Source: Bacillus kwashiorkori | GTDB taxonomy: Bacteria; Bacillota; Bacilli; Bacillales; Caldibacillaceae | Direction of reading: 5' to 3' | DNA length: 64,000 nt | Assembly: GCF_001375515.1 (NCBI RefSeq) | Contig: NZ_CTDX01000016.1 | Location: 372,001-436,000 of the forward strand | Shown here: piece after piece, positions 1-9,529 of the stretch | Position numbering within the stretch: the stretch's first letter is position 1 | Layout of the letters: every line of letters starts with the position of its first letter | Position numbers and translations under genes: made by a program | Notes under the pieces: model-generated | Seen by the model: the letters and a program-made list of their open reading frames with translations, nothing else | What the model was told of the DNA's origin: nothing | Databases searched by the model: none

Positions 1-102
1 TGACAAATTTTTCGTTAAATGTTTTTTAACGAATCGGTTAAAACTAAAATACAGGTTGGGCCTAATCTGCTAGTCGAAATTTCGGAAAGGTGGGATTTTT
101 CC
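1..102. other. Left-edge intergenic segment before yqzL
   Basis: No gene can be supported here. In B. subtilis the gene upstream of yqzL is era, but no Era-like coding sequence is recognisable in these bases. A perfect 7-bp inverted repeat (CGTTAAA, 5-nt loop, TTTAACG) lies at 13-31. An in-frame ATG at 19 could extend yqzL, but the extra residues do not look like the family and lie upstream of the ribosome binding site. Confidence 0.5.
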
Positions 103-246
103 ATGTTAAATTTTACTTGGTCAGTTTTTAGTCAAACAGGTAATATTGACACATATTTATTATATAAAGAATTAGAAAGAGAAATGGAAGAAACACCGGA
201 TAAAGACTTTAATGAACTAGCACAATTAGATTTTCCCATTGCCTAA
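103..246 (+). CDS. yqzL: YqzL family small protein
   Basis: A 47-residue protein beginning MLNFTWSVFSQTGNIDTYLL, which matches my memory of the YqzL family that sits between era and recO in Bacillus. The start ATG at 103 is chosen over the in-frame ATG at 19 because a purine-rich site (GGAAAGGTGGG, 84-94) precedes it and family members begin with this motif. The tail is acidic. It ends 21 bases before the likely recO start, so it is probably co-transcribed with recO. No biochemical role is known to me. Confidence 0.8.
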   Translation: MLNFTWSVFSQTGNIDTYLLYKELEREMEETPDKDFNELAQLDFPIA

Positions 247-267
247 TTAATGGGTGGTGACCATTAT

Positions 268-1011
268 TTGTTACAAAAATTGGAAGGAATTGTTTTGCGA
301 ACAATTGATTATGGTGAATCAGGAAAAATTTTAACGATTTTTACCCGAGAAAAAGGAAAGATTGGAGCTGTGGCAAGAGGAGCAAAAAAACCGAATAGCC
401 GGTTGGCCTCGGTGTCACAGCCTTTTACATATGGATACTACTTATGCTCTGTTAGTACAGGATTAAGTACTTTGCAGCAAGGAGAAATTATTGATTCTTT
501 TCGTCATGTGAAAGAAGATTTATTTTTAACTGCTTATACTTCATACATTGTCGAGTTAATGGATAAAAGTATGGAAGAAAGGTCTGCGAACCCGTTTTTA
601 TTTGAATTATTATTGCAGACGATGAAATATATAGATGGTGGCTTAGATGCGCAAATTTTAAAGAATATATTTGAAATTAAGATGTTAAGTGTTTTAGGAC
701 AGCATTTATATGTCGATGGGTGCGCAAATTGTGGAGCAACAGATGGTAACTTTGCATTTTCATTGAAGGAACAAGGGATATTATGTGAACGTTGTGTTCA
801 TTTGGACCGAAGCCATTTAAAAATTTCACAAAGAACGGTACGGCTGTTACGATTATTTCTTCACCTTGATATAAATCGTTTAGGCAATATAAATGTTAAG
901 CCGGTGACGAAATATGAACTGGAATTATGTATATCTGCCTTTTATGAAGAGTATTCTGGATTATACTTAAAATCGAAAAAATTTTTAAAACAAATGGAAC
1001 AACTGAAATAA
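268..1011 (+). CDS. recO: DNA repair protein RecO
   Basis: RecO mediates loading of RecA onto SSB-coated single-stranded DNA in RecFOR recombinational repair. The N-terminus LEGIVLRTIDYGESGKILTI and the stretch GAKKPNSRLASVSQPF form the usual OB-fold. A zinc-finger-like Cys pattern follows in the C-terminal half (CANC and later CERC), as in Bacillus-type RecO. The TTG at 268 is preferred to the upstream ATG at 250: it has GGTGGTGA (253-260) about 7 bases upstream and aligns with the family N-terminus. At 247 residues it is of normal length. It lies 21 bases after yqzL. Confidence 0.93.
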   Translation: MLQKLEGIVLRTIDYGESGKILTIFTREKGKIGAVARGAKKPNSRLASVSQPFTYGYYLCSVSTGLSTLQQGEIIDSFRHVKEDLFLTAYTSYIVELMDKSMEERSANPFLFELLLQTMKYIDGGLDAQILKNIFEIKMLSVLGQHLYVDGCANCGATDGNFAFSLKEQGILCERCVHLDRSHLKISQRTVRLLRLFLHLDINRLGNINVKPVTKYELELCISAFYEEYSGLYLKSKKFLKQMEQLK

Positions 1012-1016
1012 AGCTA

Positions 1017-1045
1017 TTGACATGCTAATCCTTTTTCGATATGAT
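1017..1045 (+). promoter_or_regulatory. Sigma-A promoter of glyQS
   Basis: TTGACA (1017-1022), a 17-base spacer and TATGAT (1040-1045) form a near-consensus vegetative promoter. It starts just after the recO stop codon and immediately precedes the T-box leader. Confidence 0.85.
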
Positions 1046-1049
1046 ACAA

Positions 1050-1263
1050 AATAAATTAAACTGTTTGCAGTGAAGGAAAGTAGTACTTAATTTCCTCTAT
1101 GAAAGCGAGCCTAGGATGGTGGAAGCTAGGTATAGAGCATTAAGGAAGGCGTTCTGGAGCAAAGTTTTATTTAAAGTGGCCAATGTTAACTTTGGCAAAT
1201 AGGGTGGAACCGCGGGAAAACTCTCGTCCCTATGCATTCATGCATAAGGATGGGGGTTTTTTA
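1050..1263 (+). ncRNA. T-box leader (tRNA-Gly sensing) with terminator
   Basis: This leader reads the charging state of tRNA-Gly and controls transcription into glyQS. The stem I element GTAGTA lies near 1080. The specifier triplet GGC (1148-1150) sits just before CTGGAG, where T-box specifiers are found. The conserved T-box AGGGTGGAACCGCGGG starts at 1201. The competing terminator (1227-1262) has a stem around TATGCAT/ATGCATA followed by a T run. GGC is a glycine codon, in agreement with the downstream genes. Uncharged tRNA-Gly should stabilise the antiterminator and switch the operon on. Confidence 0.93.
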
Positions 1264-1326
1264 ATGCTTATTTAAATATTTTTTATAGGAAATATGCTTA
1301 TTTACATATTTTGGAGGTGCTTTTCG

Positions 1327-2214
1327 GTGAATATTCAAGAGATGATTGTAACATTACAAAAGCATTGGGCAGATCAAGGATGTTTATTAATGCAAGCGTA
1401 TGATGTGGAAAAAGGTGCAGGAACGATGAGCCCATATACATTTCTACGAGCTATTGGTCCAGAACCGTGGCGAGTGGCATATGTTGAGCCGTCAAGACGC
1501 CCTGCAGACGGACGTTACGGTGAAAATCCTAATCGATTATTTCAACACCATCAATTTCAAGTAATTATTAAGCCTTCACCTGCAAATATTCAAGAATTAT
1601 ATTTAGATTCATTGAAAGCTTTAGGAATTGATCCGCTAGAACATGATATCCGGTTTGTAGAAGACAACTGGGAAAATCCTTCCCTCGGCTGTGCAGGGCT
1701 AGGCTGGGAAGTATGGTTAGATGGGATGGAAATAACCCAATTTACTTATTTTCAACAAGTTGGTGGTTTAGAGTGTCATCCGGTGTCTGTTGAAATAACT
1801 TATGGTATCGAAAGACTCGCATCCTATATACAAGATAAAGAAAATGTTTTCGATCTAGAATGGACAGAAGGCTTTACCGTTCGCGATATTTTTGGACAAC
1901 CGGAATTTGAGCATTCAAAATATGCATTTGAAACATCTAATGAACAAATGCTATTTGATTTATTTAACGTTTATGAAAAAGAGGCACATAGACAAATGGA
2001 TGAAGGTCTTGTTCATCCAGCCTATGATTATGTTTTAAAATGTTCCCATGTATTTAATTTACTTGATGCAAAGGGTGCAATTTCAGTGACTGAAAGAACT
2101 GGATATATCGCACGCTGTCGTAATTTAGCAAGGAAAGTTGCGAAAACATTTTTTGAAGAACGAGAAAAACTTGGATTTCCTTTACTAAAATCAGGAAAGG
2201 AGGATAAGGAATGA
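1327..2214 (+). CDS. glyQ: Glycyl-tRNA synthetase alpha subunit
   Basis: Catalytic alpha subunit of the bacterial alpha2-beta2 glycyl-tRNA synthetase, which charges tRNA-Gly in the cytosol. Family signatures are intact: [20 protein letters not shown] near the N-terminus, [16 protein letters not shown] (class II motif 2 region) and [10 protein letters not shown] (motif 3 region). The GTG at 1327 is chosen because GGAGGTG (1313-1319) lies 7 bases upstream and the protein then begins with the family N-terminus. The upstream ATG at 1294 adds unrelated residues. At 295 residues the length is normal. It overlaps glyS by 4 bases (ATGA), implying translational coupling. Confidence 0.96.
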   Translation: MNIQEMIVTLQKHWADQGCLLMQAYDVEKGAGTMSPYTFLRAIGPEPWRVAYVEPSRRPADGRYGENPNRLFQHHQFQVIIKPSPANIQELYLDSLKALGIDPLEHDIRFVEDNWENPSLGCAGLGWEVWLDGMEITQFTYFQQVGGLECHPVSVEITYGIERLASYIQDKENVFDLEWTEGFTVRDIFGQPEFEHSKYAFETSNEQMLFDLFNVYEKEAHRQMDEGLVHPAYDYVLKCSHVFNLLDAKGAISVTERTGYIARCRNLARKVAKTFFEEREKLGFPLLKSGKEDKE

Positions 2215-4277
2215 CAACACGTGATTTCCTTCTTGAAATTGGCTTGGAAGAAATGCCTGCTAGATTTATAACGAATGCAATGAATCAGTTAGGCGAACAG
2301 TTAAAACAATTTTTCACAACAAATAAAATAAGTTTTGGTGAAGTTATAACTTATTCAACACCAAGAAGATTAGCAGTATTAATCAAGGATTTGGCAGAAA
2401 GTCAAAAAGATATGGATGAAGAAGTAAAAGGACCTGCCAAAAAAATAGCCATTGCTGAAACTGGTGAGTGGACGAAAGCAGCTATCGGTTTTACAAGAGG
2501 TCAAGGGGTCACAGTGGATAATATTTACTTTAAAGAAATAAATGGAATCGAATATGTCCATGTAAAGAAATTTATAAAAGGAAAAGAGACGAAAGAATTA
2601 CTTCCTGAAATCGTTGATATTATTACTCATTTATCTTTTCCAAAAAATATGCGTTGGACAGATTACAGCCTTCGTTATGTCCGCCCAATACGTTGGATTG
2701 TGTCATTATTTGGTAATGAGATTATTCCTATAACTATTAATGATGTTACGAGCAATAATCGGACAAAAGGTCATCGATTTTTAGGAACAGAAGTAGAGAT
2801 TTCTGAACCAAGCAAGTATAAGGAAACATTACTCGCCCAATATGTACTCGTCGATTACAACGAAAGAAAACAAGCGATAATCCAACAGCTGCATTCAATC
2901 GAGACAGAAAACGACTGCATCATACCGGTGGATGAAGAGTTGTTAGAAGAAGTTACCAATTTAGTTGAATACCCGACTGCATTAGTTGGTAATTTTTCCG
3001 AGGAATTTTTACAATTGCCTAGCAGAGTCTTAATAACAACGATGAAGGAACATCAGCGTTATTTCCCTGTTCAATCAAAAACAGGTGAGCTTTTGCCACA
3101 ATTTGTTACGATCCGAAATGGGGATCATCGTCATTTAGATACTGTTAAACGAGGAAATGAGAAAGTGTTACGAGCTCGTCTTCAAGATGCGGTATTTTTC
3201 TATAAAGAAGACCAGAAATTAGGAGTAAAAAATGCTCTAGAGCGGTTGTCAAATGTCGTGTTTCATGAAGAAATAGGAACTTATCAAGATAAGATTAATC
3301 GAATTCGTAGACTGACGGATTATTTATTAGAAAATATATCTGTCACTACACACGAGGAACAAGCGGCAAAACGTGCAAGTGAAATATGCAAATTTGATTT
3401 AGTCACTCAAATGGTAAATGAATTTCCTGAACTACAAGGATTTATGGGAGAAAAATATGCAATGCTTTCTTGTGAACAAGAACTAGTAGCAATTGCGATT
3501 AATGAACATTACATGCCGCGTTTTTCCGGTGATGCGTTACCAGAAACAGAAGCTGGGGCGATTGTAAGTATTGCTGATAAACTAGATACTATTGCATCAT
3601 TTTTTGCCATTAATTTAATCCCATCAGGGTCTCAAGATCCTTACAGTTTGCGTCGATTAGCTACTGGGGTCGTGCAAATATTGAAAGAAAAAGCTTGGAA
3701 CATTAATTTTATTGAGTTATTAAAATTTAGTATTAAAAATACGAAAACATTTGCAAATCGTTCTGAAAACGAAATTTTAACAGATTGCTTAGCTTTCTTT
3801 CGCTTACGCTTTAAGTATTTATTACAAGAAGAGCAAATTCGCTATGATATTATCGATGCGGTACTAGCTGCCCCAATAAATAATGTAAAATCTATTGTGA
3901 CGAGAGCTGAATTACTAAATGAAAAGAAAGATGAAGACAACTTTAAGGAGAATATAGAAACATTAAGCCGTGTCATTAATATTTCTAAAAACTATGACGA
4001 TGAGATTCATGTGGATACAAAACTTTTTAAGAATCAATTCGAACAAAAACTTTATGAGAAATTCGTTGATGTAAAAGCAAAATTAAATAATATTCATTCT
4101 GAAAGTCAATATTATGAATTGCTAATTAGTATGCAACAGGAAATAAATGACTATTTTGATCATACAATGGTGAATGTACAAGATGCACAACTTAGAAAAA
4201 CTAGATTATCGTTAACAAAATCTATTGCGAATCTTATTTTAGATTTTGCCTCTTTACAAAATTTGATCGTAAAGTAA
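2211..4277 (+). CDS. glyS: Glycyl-tRNA synthetase beta subunit
   Basis: The beta subunit binds tRNA-Gly and is needed for charging by GlyQ. The 688-residue protein begins [16 protein letters not shown] and contains GPAKKIA, the [18 protein letters not shown] block, [12 protein letters not shown] and an HD-like middle region. The C-terminal part is a DALR-type anticodon-binding domain. It overlaps the glyQ stop, and a GGAAAGGAGG site lies in the end of glyQ. An inverted repeat follows the stop codon. The T-box leader controls both genes. Confidence 0.96.
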   Translation: MTTRDFLLEIGLEEMPARFITNAMNQLGEQLKQFFTTNKISFGEVITYSTPRRLAVLIKDLAESQKDMDEEVKGPAKKIAIAETGEWTKAAIGFTRGQGVTVDNIYFKEINGIEYVHVKKFIKGKETKELLPEIVDIITHLSFPKNMRWTDYSLRYVRPIRWIVSLFGNEIIPITINDVTSNNRTKGHRFLGTEVEISEPSKYKETLLAQYVLVDYNERKQAIIQQLHSIETENDCIIPVDEELLEEVTNLVEYPTALVGNFSEEFLQLPSRVLITTMKEHQRYFPVQSKTGELLPQFVTIRNGDHRHLDTVKRGNEKVLRARLQDAVFFYKEDQKLGVKNALERLSNVVFHEEIGTYQDKINRIRRLTDYLLENISVTTHEEQAAKRASEICKFDLVTQMVNEFPELQGFMGEKYAMLSCEQELVAIAINEHYMPRFSGDALPETEAGAIVSIADKLDTIASFFAINLIPSGSQDPYSLRRLATGVVQILKEKAWNINFIELLKFSIKNTKTFANRSENEILTDCLAFFRLRFKYLLQEEQIRYDIIDAVLAAPINNVKSIVTRAELLNEKKDEDNFKENIETLSRVINISKNYDDEIHVDTKLFKNQFEQKLYEKFVDVKAKLNNIHSESQYYELLISMQQEINDYFDHTMVNVQDAQLRKTRLSLTKSIANLILDFASLQNLIVK

Positions 4278-4289
4278 TTTAATTGAAAT

Positions 4290-4319
4290 AAGAGCCTGCT
4301 TAAGGTTAAGTAGGCTCTT
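4290..4319. terminator. Hairpin after glyS
   Basis: AAGAGCCTGCTTAA pairs with TTAAGTAGGCTCTT around a 2-base centre, with one mismatch. No strong T run follows, so termination may be inefficient, but its position directly after glyS fits an operon end. Confidence 0.6.
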
Positions 4320-4401
4320 AAATATAACATATTTCTGTACTATTTTATGTATTAGTATATAATATTTATTATATTGTTGATAAATAAGTTTCACTTTTTA
4401 G

Positions 4402-5040
4402 GTGGTGAGTACAATCGAACTTAATAAACGCCAAGAGCAAATTTTAGAAATAGTGAAAGAAAATGGGCCGATTACAGGGGAACATATTGCAGAAAAACTA
4501 AATTTAACTCGAGCAACATTACGACCTGATTTGGCAATTTTAACGATGGCTGGTTTTTTAGATGCAAGACCGCGTGTCGGCTATTTTTATACTGGTAAAA
4601 GCAGTACGGAACTATTATCAGAAAGTATTAAAAAGATGAAAGTAGCGGACTATCAATCGATACCAGTTGTCGTGAATGAGAATATGTCTGTCTATGATGC
4701 GATTTGTAATATGTTCTTAGAAGACGTTGGTACTCTTTTTGTCGTAAATGAATCTTCACTATTAGTTGGAGTGCTTTCAAGAAAGGATTTACTGCGGACA
4801 AGCATTGGTCGGCAAGATTTAAATACAATCCCAGTACATATTATTATGACAAGAATGCCGAATATAACGATGTGTGCAAAAGAAGATCTATTAATTGATA
4901 TAGCAAAATTATTAATCGATAAACAAATTGATGCTCTTCCTGTAGTAAAGGAGGAAGAAAATGGCTATGAAGTGGTAGGAAGAATTACTAAAACGAATAT
5001 AACGAAAGCTTTTGTATCATTATTAGGCAATGACAATTAG
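4402..5040 (+). CDS. ccpN: Transcriptional repressor CcpN (HTH plus two CBS domains)
   Basis: CcpN represses gluconeogenic genes (gapB, pckA) in glycolytic conditions in B. subtilis. The first 60 residues form a winged-helix region (NGPITGEHIAEKLNLTRATLRPDL). Two CBS domains follow, roughly residues 75-205, with typical ends such as VGVLSRKDLLRTSI and DALPVVKEE. It is followed 28 bases later by yqfL, the pair also seen in B. subtilis. The start is uncertain: GTG at 4402 and GTG at 4405 are adjacent, and neither has a well-spaced Shine-Dalgarno sequence. Confidence 0.93.
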   Translation: MVSTIELNKRQEQILEIVKENGPITGEHIAEKLNLTRATLRPDLAILTMAGFLDARPRVGYFYTGKSSTELLSESIKKMKVADYQSIPVVVNENMSVYDAICNMFLEDVGTLFVVNESSLLVGVLSRKDLLRTSIGRQDLNTIPVHIIMTRMPNITMCAKEDLLIDIAKLLIDKQIDALPVVKEEENGYEVVGRITKTNITKAFVSLLGNDN

Positions 5041-5068
5041 TAAAATTCTGGTAAGGAGTGGATAACCT

Positions 5069-5875
5069 GTGTCAAAGCCTCCCATCTACGTCGTATCCGA
5101 TTCGGTTGGCGAAACAGTTGAGTTAGTAACGAAAGCTGCCATGAGTCAATTTAATGGTGCAGCTGTTGAATTAATAAGAATTCCATATGTTGAAGATACT
5201 TCAACGATTGATGAAGTAATTTCATTAGCAAAGATGAATAACGGGATGATTGTTTTTACGCTTGTAAAACCTAATATAAGGAAATATTTAATTGAATCTG
5301 CAAAAGCATCGAGTATTTTCGCCTTTGATGTAATCGGGCCGTTAATTGATCGCTTCCAAGAAATGTCTGGTGTTATCCCAAAAAACGAACCAGGTCTCGT
5401 TCGTAAACTCGATGATGAGTACTTTAAAAGAATTGAAGCAATTGAGTTTGCTGTAAAATATGATGATGGTAGAAGTCCTGCAGGTATTTTAAAAGCAGAT
5501 ATTATTCTTCTTGGTGTTTCACGTACTTCCAAAACTCCATTATCTCAATACTTAGCTTTGAAACGATTTAAAGTGGCGAATGTTCCTATCGTTCCAGAAG
5601 TAGATCCGCCAGAAGAGCTACATAAAGTAGATCCGAAAAAATGTATTGGCCTAAAAATTAGTCCCGATAAGTTAAATGATATTAGAAAAGAGCGGCTGAT
5701 AGCGTTAGGCTTAAATTCAACTGCTACTTATGCAAATATTGAACGGATTCAAGAGGAAATAGCATACTTTGAAAAAGTTGTAGACCGAATAGGATGCAAA
5801 GTAATCGATGTAACGAATAAAGCAGTGGAAGAAACGGCGAATTTAATTTTAAATTATGTGAATAACCAACGCTGA
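5069..5875 (+). CDS. yqfL: Pyruvate, phosphate dikinase regulatory protein family (YqfL)
   Basis: A DUF299-family bifunctional kinase/pyrophosphorylase. Members phosphorylate and dephosphorylate PPDK or PEP synthetase, and in B. subtilis YqfL modulates CcpN activity. The N-terminus [15 protein letters not shown] is the family signature. A P-loop GVSRTSKTP spans residues 149-157, followed by [10 protein letters not shown] and [15 protein letters not shown] at 5069 follows AAGGAGTG (5052-5059). The 268-residue length is normal. Its place after ccpN supports a role in gluconeogenic control. Confidence 0.93.
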   Translation: MSKPPIYVVSDSVGETVELVTKAAMSQFNGAAVELIRIPYVEDTSTIDEVISLAKMNNGMIVFTLVKPNIRKYLIESAKASSIFAFDVIGPLIDRFQEMSGVIPKNEPGLVRKLDDEYFKRIEAIEFAVKYDDGRSPAGILKADIILLGVSRTSKTPLSQYLALKRFKVANVPIVPEVDPPEELHKVDPKKCIGLKISPDKLNDIRKERLIALGLNSTATYANIERIQEEIAYFEKVVDRIGCKVIDVTNKAVEETANLILNYVNNQR

Positions 5876-5948
5876 GCAGAGTATTTTTCAATACATAGCT
5901 CTACAAGTCATCAAGTATAACGTATCGACTAATTCATTAGGAGGAGAT

Positions 5949-5981
5949 AAAGGAGTCCCAAATAATGGTTAGTCCTTTTTT
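5949..5981 (+). terminator. Possible terminator after yqfL
   Basis: AAAGGA (5949-5954) pairs with TCCTTT (5973-5978), and the T run continues to 5981. The stem is short and its interior is imperfect, so efficiency is doubtful. Confidence 0.4.
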
Positions 5982-6459
5982 ACTGGCATTTTTTAAAACC
6001 TATTAGAAGGCAGGTAAAACTGTCAAACAAAAGCATGATTCTTTCATTCACAATAGTGACAGACGGGGCATATGAAGCGCACCGTCTAGTCGCAGAAATT
6101 GTACTCCTATTTCCAGAATGTGAATATTAGTGAGGAATTGCATTTTATTTATTATTTCAAGCAAAATCTATGGAAAAACAATTGAGTTTGTATTATAATA
6201 AAAAATTGCATAAAAACTTATTTTATAGGTTTAGACTTTGCATATTAGGAATAAACTTAATAATGGATTACAAGACAATTAGAAAACTTTTGTACTATCG
6301 ATTTTTTTCGACGGGACGAAAGGGTTTTTTATTTTGTAAAAAAATGTCCAAAAAAGAAGGAAATTGCGGAGTGATGTAGAATTAGTATTTATTGTGATTG
6401 AAAAATAACAAGGCTGTCATGGATGGAGATACTAAACTTCATAAAAATATGTAGAAATT

Positions 6460-6488
6460 TTGTCGAATCATGCAGGATTTCGTAATTT
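6460..6488 (+). promoter_or_regulatory. Putative promoter of dnaG-sigA with an embedded Spo0A-box-like sequence
   Basis: TTGTCG (6460-6465), a 17-base spacer and TAATTT (6483-6488) could form a vegetative promoter 37 bases before the dnaG start. The -35 part overlaps TTGTCGAA (6460-6467), which equals the Spo0A box consensus core TGTCGAA. A TGTAGAA heptamer flanks it on each side (6450-6456 and 6491-6497). Function is inferred only. Confidence 0.4.
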
Positions 6489-6524
6489 AATGTAGAACAA
6501 AATAGGATGGAGGGAGTTGTTCTC

Positions 6525-8333
6525 ATGGCAGAACGGATCCCTGAAGAAAAAATAAATGAAATTAGACAAGCGGTCGACATTGTTGACGTCATTAGTGAGT
6601 ATGTCCAATTAAAGAAACATGGCCGCAATTATTTTGGTTTATGTCCATTCCATGGAGAAAAAACACCATCATTCTCAGTATCCCCAGAAAAACAAATATA
6701 TCATTGTTTCGGTTGTGGTGCTGGTGGTAATGTTTATTCCTTTTTAATGGATATCGACGGTATTTCGTTCCAGGAAGCAACGATCAAATTAGCCCAATTA
6801 GGCAATGTTGAGTTAGATATCCGTGAGGACCAATTTGAAAAGCTAACATCGAAAAACTCAAAACAACAGCAAATGATTGAAGCTCATGAATTGTTAAGAA
6901 AATTCTACCACCATATTCTTATGCACACGAAGGATGGTCAAGAAGCGTTAGAATACTTATATAAAAGAGGATTCACTAATGAGCTCATTGAAACATTTCA
7001 AATTGGTTATTCATTAAACTCTTGGGATATGGATTATCAATTTTTGACGAAGCGCGGCTTTTCTGAACAACTGTTGGAAAGATCTGGGTTAGTTATCAAG
7101 TCAGAAAACGAGACATTTTTTGATCGATTTAGAAACCGAATTATGTTCCCAATCTTTGATTCGAAAGGAAATACAATAGCATTTTCTGGTAGAGCAATAA
7201 TAGACCAAGATCAACCAAAGTATTTAAATAGCCCTGAAACAGATTTGTTTCATAAAGGGAAAATTTTTTATAACTTTCATCGCGCTCGCCCGAACATTAG
7301 GAAAAAGCAAATGGTGGTGGTTTTTGAAGGATTTGCCGACTGTATCTCTGCTTACCAAGCAGGAGTTGACTATGGAATTGCAACGATGGGCACAGCGTTA
7401 ACAGAAGAGCATATTAGTTTGATAAAACGGACAACAAATCAAGTAATTTTATGCTTTGATAGTGATAGTGCAGGCCAGACAGCTACCATCAAAGCAGGTG
7501 AAACATTGTTTGAGGCAGGGTGCCAAGTGTATGTTGCTGTAGTTCCTGAAAATAAAGATCCAGATGAATACATTAAAAAAAATGGTGCAGAAGCCTTTCG
7601 AAATAAAGTAATGGATGCAAAGATAACATTTATGGCATTTAAGTATGAATATTTTCAAAAGGGAAAAAACCTACAAAAAGAAGGAGATCGCCTTAAATTT
7701 ATCGAAGAAGTATTAATAGAACTGGGCAAACTAACTAATGCTGTGGAAGTGGATTTATATTTGCGAAAATTAGCAGAGCAGTTCTCTCTTTCATTAGATG
7801 CACTGCAAAAACAACTCCGAAAATTTAGTTCCACTTATAAAAATAAGCTAAATAGGCAAAAATCATATAATATTGATTATTTATCGGTTAAAAAGCAGGA
7901 TAAAAAAAATAATACAGCATATTATAACGCAGAACGAATGTTAATAGCCCATATGTTAAAAAATGTACAATTAACTTGGAAAGTCCAGGAAATGTTAGGA
8001 GAGCAATCTTTAAATTTTGATGAACACCAAACAATTATTACGTACTTATATGCATTTTATGAAGCAGGAAATGAACCTGACTTAAGCCATTTCTTAACAT
8101 TTGTTAATGACTCACAAATTAGAAATTTAATTTCGGAAATAGGAATGCTACAAATAAATGAGGAAATTTCGGATAAGGAATTATCTGATTATATACATTA
8201 TGTTACTAAATATCACCAGGAATTAACAATCCAAGCGATGTTAAAGGAAGCTAAAAAAGCAGAGCTTGAGCAAGATTTTGAAAAAGCAAAAAAGATTGCG
8301 TTAGAAATGATGCAATTGAAAAAAATGCTTTAA
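6525..8333 (+). CDS. dnaG: DNA primase DnaG
   Basis: Synthesises RNA primers for chromosome replication. The N-terminal CHC2 zinc domain has C40, H43, C61 and C64 (CPFHGEKTPSFS, then HCFGCG). The TOPRIM core carries VVVFEGFADCISAYQAG and the metal-binding CFDSDSAG. The C-terminal region, after about residue 450, is the DnaB-binding part. ATG at 6525 is chosen because GGAGGGAG (6509-6516) lies 8 bases upstream and MAERIPEEKI is the family start. At 602 residues the length is normal. sigA follows 21 bases later, giving the classical macromolecular-synthesis arrangement. Confidence 0.97.
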   Translation: MAERIPEEKINEIRQAVDIVDVISEYVQLKKHGRNYFGLCPFHGEKTPSFSVSPEKQIYHCFGCGAGGNVYSFLMDIDGISFQEATIKLAQLGNVELDIREDQFEKLTSKNSKQQQMIEAHELLRKFYHHILMHTKDGQEALEYLYKRGFTNELIETFQIGYSLNSWDMDYQFLTKRGFSEQLLERSGLVIKSENETFFDRFRNRIMFPIFDSKGNTIAFSGRAIIDQDQPKYLNSPETDLFHKGKIFYNFHRARPNIRKKQMVVVFEGFADCISAYQAGVDYGIATMGTALTEEHISLIKRTTNQVILCFDSDSAGQTATIKAGETLFEAGCQVYVAVVPENKDPDEYIKKNGAEAFRNKVMDAKITFMAFKYEYFQKGKNLQKEGDRLKFIEEVLIELGKLTNAVEVDLYLRKLAEQFSLSLDALQKQLRKFSSTYKNKLNRQKSYNIDYLSVKKQDKKNNTAYYNAERMLIAHMLKNVQLTWKVQEMLGEQSLNFDEHQTIITYLYAFYEAGNEPDLSHFLTFVNDSQIRNLISEIGMLQINEEISDKELSDYIHYVTKYHQELTIQAMLKEAKKAELEQDFEKAKKIALEMMQLKKML

Positions 8334-8354
8334 TTGTTGGAAGGAGGGGAACAA

Positions 8355-9482
8355 ATGGCTGAAAAGTCAGCACGTTCCAAAGAGGTTGAACAAGAATTAA
8401 CACTAAACCAAGCAAAAGACCAAGTTATTGAATTAGGGAAAAAACGTGGAGTTTTAACATACGATACAATTGCTGAAAAATTATCGGGTTTTGAATTAGA
8501 TTCTGAACAGATGGACGAATTTTATGACCATTTATCAGAACAAGGAATTCGATTAGCTGAAGAAGTAGAAGAAGAAGATGACGACCCAGATTTAGATGAA
8601 TTAGAAAAAGAAGAAGAATTTGATTTAAACGACTTAAGTGTCCCTCCTGGTGTGAAAATTAATGACCCTGTCCGTATGTATTTAAAAGAAATTGGTAGGG
8701 TAGATTTACTTTCTGCCGAAGAGGAAATTGCGCTAGCAGAAAGAATTGAACAAGGAGACGAAGAAGCAAAACGCAGATTGGCTGAAGCGAATTTACGGCT
8801 TGTAGTAAGTATTGCAAAACGATATGTTGGTCGTGGAATGCTCTTCTTAGATTTAATTCAAGAAGGTAATATGGGCCTTATTAAGGCGGTAGAGAAATTT
8901 GACTATCGTAAAGGCTTTAAATTTAGTACGTATGCAACATGGTGGATACGTCAAGCGATAACTCGTGCTATTGCCGATCAGGCAAGAACTATTCGTATCC
9001 CAGTCCATATGGTGGAAACAATAAATAAACTAATTCGCATCCAAAGACAACTATTACAAGATTTAGGACGTGAACCAACACCAGAAGAGATTGCAGAAGA
9101 AATGGATTTGACACCTGAAAAGGTTAGAGAAATCCTCAAAATTGCCCAAGAACCTGTTTCGCTTGAAACACCAATTGGAGAAGAAGACGATTCCCATCTA
9201 GGTGATTTTATTGAAGATCAAGAAGCGACATCTCCATCTGATCACGCAGCTTATGAAATGTTGAAAGAGCAATTGGAAGATGTTCTTGATACATTAACAG
9301 ATCGCGAAGAAAATGTTTTACGACTTCGTTTTGGTCTCGATGATGGCCGTACGAGAACATTAGAAGAAGTTGGAAAAGTCTTTGGTGTTACTCGCGAACG
9401 AATTCGGCAAATTGAAGCGAAAGCTCTACGGAAATTAAGACACCCTAGTCGTAGCAAAAGACTAAAAGATTTCTTAGAATAA
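8355..9482 (+). CDS. sigA: RNA polymerase primary sigma factor SigA (RpoD)
   Basis: Housekeeping sigma-70 factor. Residues 1-80 form region 1.1, followed by a very acidic linker. Region 1.2 contains [11 protein letters not shown]. Regions 2.3-2.4 contain [20 protein letters not shown], which melts and recognises the -10 element. Region 4.2 has [20 protein letters not shown], which reads the -35 element. ATG at 8355 follows AAGGAGGGGA (8341-8350), and the in-frame TTG at 8334 is rejected. The 375-residue length is typical of Bacillus. It is co-transcribed with dnaG and followed by a strong terminator. Confidence 0.98.
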   Translation: MAEKSARSKEVEQELTLNQAKDQVIELGKKRGVLTYDTIAEKLSGFELDSEQMDEFYDHLSEQGIRLAEEVEEEDDDPDLDELEKEEEFDLNDLSVPPGVKINDPVRMYLKEIGRVDLLSAEEEIALAERIEQGDEEAKRRLAEANLRLVVSIAKRYVGRGMLFLDLIQEGNMGLIKAVEKFDYRKGFKFSTYATWWIRQAITRAIADQARTIRIPVHMVETINKLIRIQRQLLQDLGREPTPEEIAEEMDLTPEKVREILKIAQEPVSLETPIGEEDDSHLGDFIEDQEATSPSDHAAYEMLKEQLEDVLDTLTDREENVLRLRFGLDDGRTRTLEEVGKVFGVTRERIRQIEAKALRKLRHPSRSKRLKDFLE

Positions 9483-9500
9483 ATTATATTTGGATTATTG

Positions 9501-9529
9501 ATGGTTTGCAAATAGCAAACCATTTTTTT
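9501..9529 (+). terminator. Terminator of dnaG-sigA
   Basis: A perfect 9-bp stem ATGGTTTGC/GCAAACCAT with a 5-base loop, followed by an unbroken T run. Confidence 0.92.

Larger units (their letters stand above)
5876..6524. other. Long gene-poor gap between yqfL and dnaG
   Basis: About 650 bases where B. subtilis carries yqxD. I find no YqxD-like DADACPV motif in any frame. The gap contains a weak terminator-like hairpin (5949-5981), an inverted repeat AGACGG/CCGTCT (6061-6087), a 31-codon ORF (6035-6130) and a candidate promoter with a Spo0A-box-like sequence (6460-6488). An AT-rich ORF at 6170-6379 has no recognisable family or ribosome binding site. Confidence 0.5.

Noticed and set aside
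5146-5532. 128-codon antisense ORF within yqfL
   Set aside because: Shadow frame of a well-supported gene, with no own ribosome binding site.
6170-6379. 69-codon ORF before dnaG
   Set aside because: AT-rich low-complexity translation without a Shine-Dalgarno site or family likeness; it probably arises by chance.
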